Source of the DNA: an uncultured Prevotella sp.
Lineage (GTDB): Bacteria; Bacteroidota; Bacteroidia; Bacteroidales; Bacteroidaceae
Length of the DNA stretch: 17,355 bases
NCBI GenBank assembly: GCA_934281565.1
Contig: CAKQXI010000040.1
Location: forward strand, 1-17,355
Reading direction: 5' to 3'
The notes under the pieces were generated by a model. That model did not search any database. It was not told the origin of the DNA and worked only from the letters and a program-made list of their open reading frames with translations. Position numbers and translations under genes: made by a program. Numbering within the stretch: the first letter of the stretch is position 1; each line of letters opens with the position of its first letter. This document shows, in pieces, positions 13,769 through 17,355 of this stretch.

Positions 13769-15529
13769 ATGATGGACTCTCAAGAAACTGCCCTGAACCA
13801 GGGAACCATGGAAGAGCTTGCTAAGAAAGTGTATAACACAAAGCAGGAAGTACTCGAAAGAGTTAAAGAAATCGCCCACAGTGACGAAGCACCCAACAAA
13901 GAGGAGCTTGATCATCTGAAGACAACGTTTTACAAACTTCACCTCGCAGAAAGAGATGCTCAGACAAAAGAGTACCTCGCTGGTGGTGGTGACCCTGAAA
14001 AGTTTATTCTCTTGCCAGACGACACAGAGGAAGCATTCAAGGCTGAAATGCAAATCATCAAAGAAAAAAGAGCAAGAATCTTCCTGGCACTTGAGGAGGA
14101 AAAGCAAGCCAACCTCCAGAAGAAACTTGAGATCATCGAAAAGATTAAGGCGATGGTTACGTCTCCTGACGAAGCCAACAAAGCATATCAGGACTTCAAG
14201 GCACTTCAACAAGAATGGAAAGAAATTGGTATCGTGCCTGCCGACCAGACCAATGCCATCTGGCGCAACTACCAACTTTACGTAGAGCAGTTTTACGACT
14301 TGCTGAAGCTCAACAGTGAGGCACGTGAGTATGACTTCAAGAAGAACCTTGAAGCAAAGACCAAGCTCTGTGAAGCTGCAGAGAAACTTAATGAAGAAAC
14401 AGATGTCATCTCTGCTTTCCACCAACTGCAAGACCTTCACCAGCAATACCGTGAAATAGGTCCTGTGGCAAAGGAACTACGTGAGAAAATCTGGTCTCGG
14501 TTTAAAGCAGCAAGCACTGTCATCAACAAGAAGCATCAACAATACTTCGAGGACTTGCGTGCCAAGGAAGAGGAAAACTTGACGAAGAAGACTGCCCTCT
14601 GCGAAAAAGTAGAGGAAATCAGTGAGCAGAAATATGCACAAGCCTCTGAATGGGAAAAAGCTACCAAGGCTATCATTGACATACAAGGCGAATGGAAGAA
14701 AATTGGTTTCGCTCCCCAGAAGATGAACGTTAAGATATTCGAGCGTTTCCGCACTGCCAATGATGTGTTCTTCGGTAAAAAAGCAGAGTTCTTCAAGGCT
14801 CTCAAGGAACAATATGCCATCAACGCAGAGAAAAAGAGGGAACTTGTAGAGAAAGCCCAAGCACTCGCCGACAGTACCGATTGGAAGAAAACTGGTGACA
14901 AGCTCATCGCATTACAAAAGGAATGGAAGAAGATTGGCATTGTTCCTCGCAAGATAGGCGACCAGTTGTGGAAAGACTTCCTTGAGGCGTGCAACAAGTT
15001 CTTTGAGGCTCGCAACAAACAAAATGCCGGTGCTCGCAACGAAGAACATACTAATCTCGACAAGAAACGTGAGGTTATCGCTCAGTTAAAAGCCTTGTTG
15101 GAAAATCCAACGGAGAATATTCAACAAGAGTTACAGAAACTCACCGAGCAGTATAACGCCATTGGTCATGTTCCTTTCAAGGAGAAAGACAACATCTACA
15201 AGGAATATCATGAGGTCCTTGACAAGATATACAAAGACTTGCATATCTCCAATGCCAAGCGTCGTTTAGACAACTTCAAAAGTAGCCTCAAGAATGTTGC
15301 AGAAAAAGGCACTGATGCCTTGGACATTGAGCGTGGCAAACTCTTACGCCGTTACGACCAGTTACGCAATGAGATAACAACGTACGAGAACAACCTTGGC
15401 TTCCTCAATGCAGCAAGCAAGAAAGGCAACAGTCTCGTTGAAGAAATGAACCGCAAGGTACAGAAGCTCAAGGATGACTTGGAGCTTGTGAAGCAAAAGA
15501 TAAAGGCGATTGATGCCCAGAACAAATAA
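13769..15529 (+). CDS. DUF349 repeat protein, helical
   Basis: A 586-residue soluble, highly charged, mostly helical protein with five DUF349 units at a period of about 76-80 residues. Each has the core pattern W/Y-K-x-I-G-x-V/A-P and ends in an aromatic helix: LQQEWKEIGIVP (147-158), HQQYREIGPV (224-233), QGEWKKIGFAP (306-316), QKEWKKIGIVP (383-393) and TEQYNAIGHVP (459-469). A coiled-coil tail covers about 520-585. DUF349 proteins are common in Bacteroidetes and their biochemical role is not settled. Two consecutive ATGs (13769 and 13772) could start it; no strong ribosome site separates them. It is flanked by terminators and probably monocistronic. No signal peptide, so cytoplasmic. Confidence 0.93.
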   Translation: MMDSQETALNQGTMEELAKKVYNTKQEVLERVKEIAHSDEAPNKEELDHLKTTFYKLHLAERDAQTKEYLAGGGDPEKFILLPDDTEEAFKAEMQIIKEKRARIFLALEEEKQANLQKKLEIIEKIKAMVTSPDEANKAYQDFKALQQEWKEIGIVPADQTNAIWRNYQLYVEQFYDLLKLNSEAREYDFKKNLEAKTKLCEAAEKLNEETDVISAFHQLQDLHQQYREIGPVAKELREKIWSRFKAASTVINKKHQQYFEDLRAKEEENLTKKTALCEKVEEISEQKYAQASEWEKATKAIIDIQGEWKKIGFAPQKMNVKIFERFRTANDVFFGKKAEFFKALKEQYAINAEKKRELVEKAQALADSTDWKKTGDKLIALQKEWKKIGIVPRKIGDQLWKDFLEACNKFFEARNKQNAGARNEEHTNLDKKREVIAQLKALLENPTENIQQELQKLTEQYNAIGHVPFKEKDNIYKEYHEVLDKIYKDLHISNAKRRLDNFKSSLKNVAEKGTDALDIERGKLLRRYDQLRNEITTYENNLGFLNAASKKGNSLVEEMNRKVQKLKDDLELVKQKIKAIDAQNK

Positions 15530-15535
15530 TTAAGC

Positions 15536-15580
15536 AACTCCCTTGCCTAACCATCCACTTGGCTTAGACAAGGGAGTTTT
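15536..15580 (+). terminator. terminator between the DUF349 and DUF4199 genes
   Basis: AACTCCCTTG (15536-15545) pairs with CAAGGGAGTT (15569-15578), with further inner pairing (CTAA/TTAG, CCA/TGG) and a short T-run. The next gene starts 15 bases later, so readthrough or a promoter inside the hairpin region must supply that operon. Confidence 0.8.
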
Positions 15581-15595
15581 GAAGATTAAACAGGA

Positions 15596-16147
15596 ATGAT
15601 TGACGTACAAAAGATTATACAGACGAAGGCTTTTGCTCGCCAAGACGGTGCCATACTGGGCATCGTATGGATAGCAGGCTTCATATGCACGATGCTGGCA
15701 TTAAACCCTGGCTATAATTTTCTGGGGCTACTTGCGAACATTCTCACAATCAGCACACCTTTCGTGGTGGCAAGACGGCTAAAGAGCTTTAGGGATTACG
15801 CATTAGACGGACACATATCTTTTCGTCGAGGATTATTTTATTGCATCCAGACATTTTTCAATGCTACGCTCCTGCTCACCATCACCCAATACCTCTGGTT
15901 CAGATTTATGGACACAGGGGCTTTCATGCTCCAATTACAGACAAACTACCAGATGATCATTGAGGCATATACATTGACAGCCGAACAATCCAAGGCGTTG
16001 TTCGATGCCATCGTCATGATGAAGCCTATCGCATGGGCTTCGATGTTCATGATAACCGACCTAATCGTAGGTGCCATCCTCAGCCCCATCATCGCAGCAT
16101 TGATGACACGCAACATTAAGAAACAACAAATTACAAACCAACAATAG
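15596..16147 (+). CDS. DUF4199 family membrane protein
   Basis: A 183-residue inner-membrane protein with about four hydrophobic spans (roughly 22-41, 43-60, 79-102 and 144-169) and a polar stretch between the third and fourth. Composition and spacing fit DUF4199, a Bacteroidetes family of unknown role that often precedes a GT2 glycosyltransferase as here. The ATG follows AACAGGA directly; the ribosome site is close. Only 3 bases separate its stop from the next gene, so the two are cotranscribed. Function not known; a role with the neighbouring glycosyltransferase is only a guess from context. Confidence 0.82.
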   Translation: MIDVQKIIQTKAFARQDGAILGIVWIAGFICTMLALNPGYNFLGLLANILTISTPFVVARRLKSFRDYALDGHISFRRGLFYCIQTFFNATLLLTITQYLWFRFMDTGAFMLQLQTNYQMIIEAYTLTAEQSKALFDAIVMMKPIAWASMFMITDLIVGAILSPIIAALMTRNIKKQQITNQQ

Positions 16148-16150
16148 AAA

Positions 16151-17122
16151 ATGGATATATCAGTAATAGTGCCTCTATTCAATGAGGAAGAATCATTGCC
16201 AGAGCTTTATGCCTGGATAAATCGTGTAATGACAGAAAACGATTTCAACTATGAGGTAATATTTGTCAATGATGGTTCTACCGATAATTCTTGGAATGTC
16301 ATTGAAGAACTGGCAGCAAAGTCTGAGAATGTAAAAGGCATCAAGTTCCGTCGCAACTATGGGAAAAGTCCTGCCCTATACTGTGGCTTCAAGGAAGCAC
16401 AAGGAAATGTGGTCATCACCATGGATGCAGACTTACAAGACTCACCTGACGAAATTCCCGAACTATATCGCATGATTACCAAAGAAGGATATGACTTGGT
16501 TTCTGGATATAAACAAAATCGCAAACAGGGTGACCCTCTCTCAAAGACCATACCTACCAAACTTTTCAATGCTACGGCACGAAAAGTAAGTGGCATACAT
16601 AATTTGCACGACTTCAACTGCGGTCTTAAAGCATATCGCAGGGATGTGGTAAAGAACATCGAAGTATATGGTGAGATGCACCGCTATATCCCATACCTCG
16701 CCAAAAACGCTGGTTTCAACAAGATTGGCGAGAAACCCGTACACCACCAAGCACGTAAGTTTGGCAAATCAAAGTTCATGGGTTGGAACCGCTTCGTGAA
16801 TGGTTACCTCGACTTGATAACCCTTTGGTTTCTAAGCAATTTTGGAAAGAAGCCAATGCACGTGTTCGGTTTCTTGGGAAGTGTCGTGTTCTTTATCGGT
16901 TTCCTGGCACTCATCGGTCTTGGCATCGACAAAATCATAGAACTAAATAATGGCGTATATGGTCACCTCATCACGGACTCGCCATATTTCTTCATTGCCC
17001 TGACAGCCATGTTGCTGGGTAGCCAGTTCTTCTTGGCAGGCTTCATCGGTGACCTTGTGAGTCGGCAAAACCCTAACAGAAATGATTATCAAATAGAAAA
17101 AGAGATAAGATGCGGAAAATAA
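16151..17122 (+). CDS. family 2 glycosyltransferase, GtrB/DPM-like membrane type
   Basis: A 323-residue enzyme of the polyprenyl-phosphate sugar transferase type. The GT-A domain (1-215) starts VIVPLFNEEESLP and has VNDGSTDNS (39-47) for nucleotide-sugar binding, the metal motif MDADLQDSPDE (91-101) and the acceptor region HRYIPYLAKNAG (177-188). Two C-terminal spans (about 235-260 and 278-303) anchor it in the inner membrane, as in GtrB and bacterial dolichol-phosphate mannosyltransferase relatives. It probably moves a sugar from a nucleotide donor to undecaprenyl phosphate at the cytoplasmic face; sugar unknown. Start 3 bases after the DUF4199 stop; its end overlaps the next gene by 13 bases. 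Confidence 0.93.
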   Translation: MDISVIVPLFNEEESLPELYAWINRVMTENDFNYEVIFVNDGSTDNSWNVIEELAAKSENVKGIKFRRNYGKSPALYCGFKEAQGNVVITMDADLQDSPDEIPELYRMITKEGYDLVSGYKQNRKQGDPLSKTIPTKLFNATARKVSGIHNLHDFNCGLKAYRRDVVKNIEVYGEMHRYIPYLAKNAGFNKIGEKPVHHQARKFGKSKFMGWNRFVNGYLDLITLWFLSNFGKKPMHVFGFLGSVVFFIGFLALIGLGIDKIIELNNGVYGHLITDSPYFFIALTAMLLGSQFFLAGFIGDLVSRQNPNRNDYQIEKEIRCGK

Positions 17123-17355
17123 TTCCTATAATACTCATTGTCGTCGCAGTGATGGTAAGTTGCACAACACTCGACTGTCCACTGAACAACACGGTATATG
17201 CCAAGTACAAGCTCAAAGGTAGTATCGCCAAATTGTCGGACACATTGACAATATCCACTACCCGACTGGCAGGAACAGACAGCGTGCTCATCAACAAAGA
17301 CGTAAACATCGATAGCTTCATACTACCGATGAGTTACACGCAACCAGAAGACGTG
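17110..17355 (+). CDS. small lipoprotein, 5' part only
   Basis: The first 82 codons of a gene open at the window end. It begins MRKIIPIILIVVAVMVSCTT: a basic start, hydrophobic core and cysteine at residue 18 in VMVSC, an acceptable lipobox. The mature part has DCPLNNTVYAKYKL, DTLTISTTR, DSVLINKDVNIDSF and LPMSY. This looks like the Bacteroidetes family annotated as DUF6452, but I am unsure of that name. The ATG at 17110 lies inside the end of the glycosyltransferase gene (13-base overlap in another frame), implying coupled translation. Anchored outside the inner membrane; role unknown. Confidence 0.75.
   Translation, partial: MRKIIPIILIVVAVMVSCTTLDCPLNNTVYAKYKLKGSIAKLSDTLTISTTRLAGTDSVLINKDVNIDSFILPMSYTQPEDV

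Noticed and set aside
13691..14446. A 251-codon minus-strand ORF
   Set aside because: Lies antisense to the DUF349 gene. Its cysteine- and phenylalanine-rich composition is what a lysine/glutamate-rich coding strand gives in reverse.

Overview
The window comes from a Bacteroidales genome, most likely Prevotella/Segatella. The evidence is repeated use of the Bacteroidetes-type promoter (-7 TAnnTTTG, often with TTTG about 20 bases upstream), mostly weak Shine-Dalgarno sequences, a tmRNA whose tag ends in NYALAA, and Bacteroidetes-type families and gene order (DUF349, DUF4199, GT2, small lipoprotein). It is mainly core chromosome, with a decayed accessory segment on the left. I see no transposase, phage gene, CRISPR array, rRNA or tRNA.

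Left part (1-5470). The edge carries a 33-bp tandem repeat made of three 11-bp subunits. Next, on the minus strand, is an AlbA_2/Schlafen-type ATP-binding regulator, followed by about 700 bp without a convincing gene. Then comes a minus-strand RND (AcrB-type) efflux pump gene that has lost about a quarter of its length and changes frame at the junction; no adaptor or outer-membrane channel gene lies beside it. Upstream of the pump promoter is a second 11-bp-unit repeat array, then a plus-strand secreted thioredoxin-like protein.

Middle (5471-9660). ssrA (tmRNA) has a textbook promoter and ends at a perfect bidirectional terminator shared with a convergent minus-strand operon: ksgA, frr, rsgA and an AraC-type regulator. 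Three of these four genes act in late 30S assembly or ribosome recycling, and the fourth gene of the block opposite, tmRNA, rescues stalled ribosomes. Upstream of ksgA is an independent short minus-strand unit with its own canonical promoter and a terminator-like hairpin, encoding a predicted 25-residue hydrophobic peptide.

Right part (9660-17355), all plus strand: a YbhN-type flippase-like membrane protein with an almost leaderless mRNA; the M20C dipeptidase pepD; a large imperfect inverted repeat; a CorA-type Mg2+ transporter; a five-repeat DUF349 protein; and a tight DUF4199, glycosyltransferase 2, lipoprotein operon that runs off the edge. The CorA leader is the most interesting element. 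It holds an 11-codon acidic upstream ORF followed by two mutually exclusive helices, one of which buries the corA ribosome binding site. That is the layout of a translation-coupled regulatory switch.
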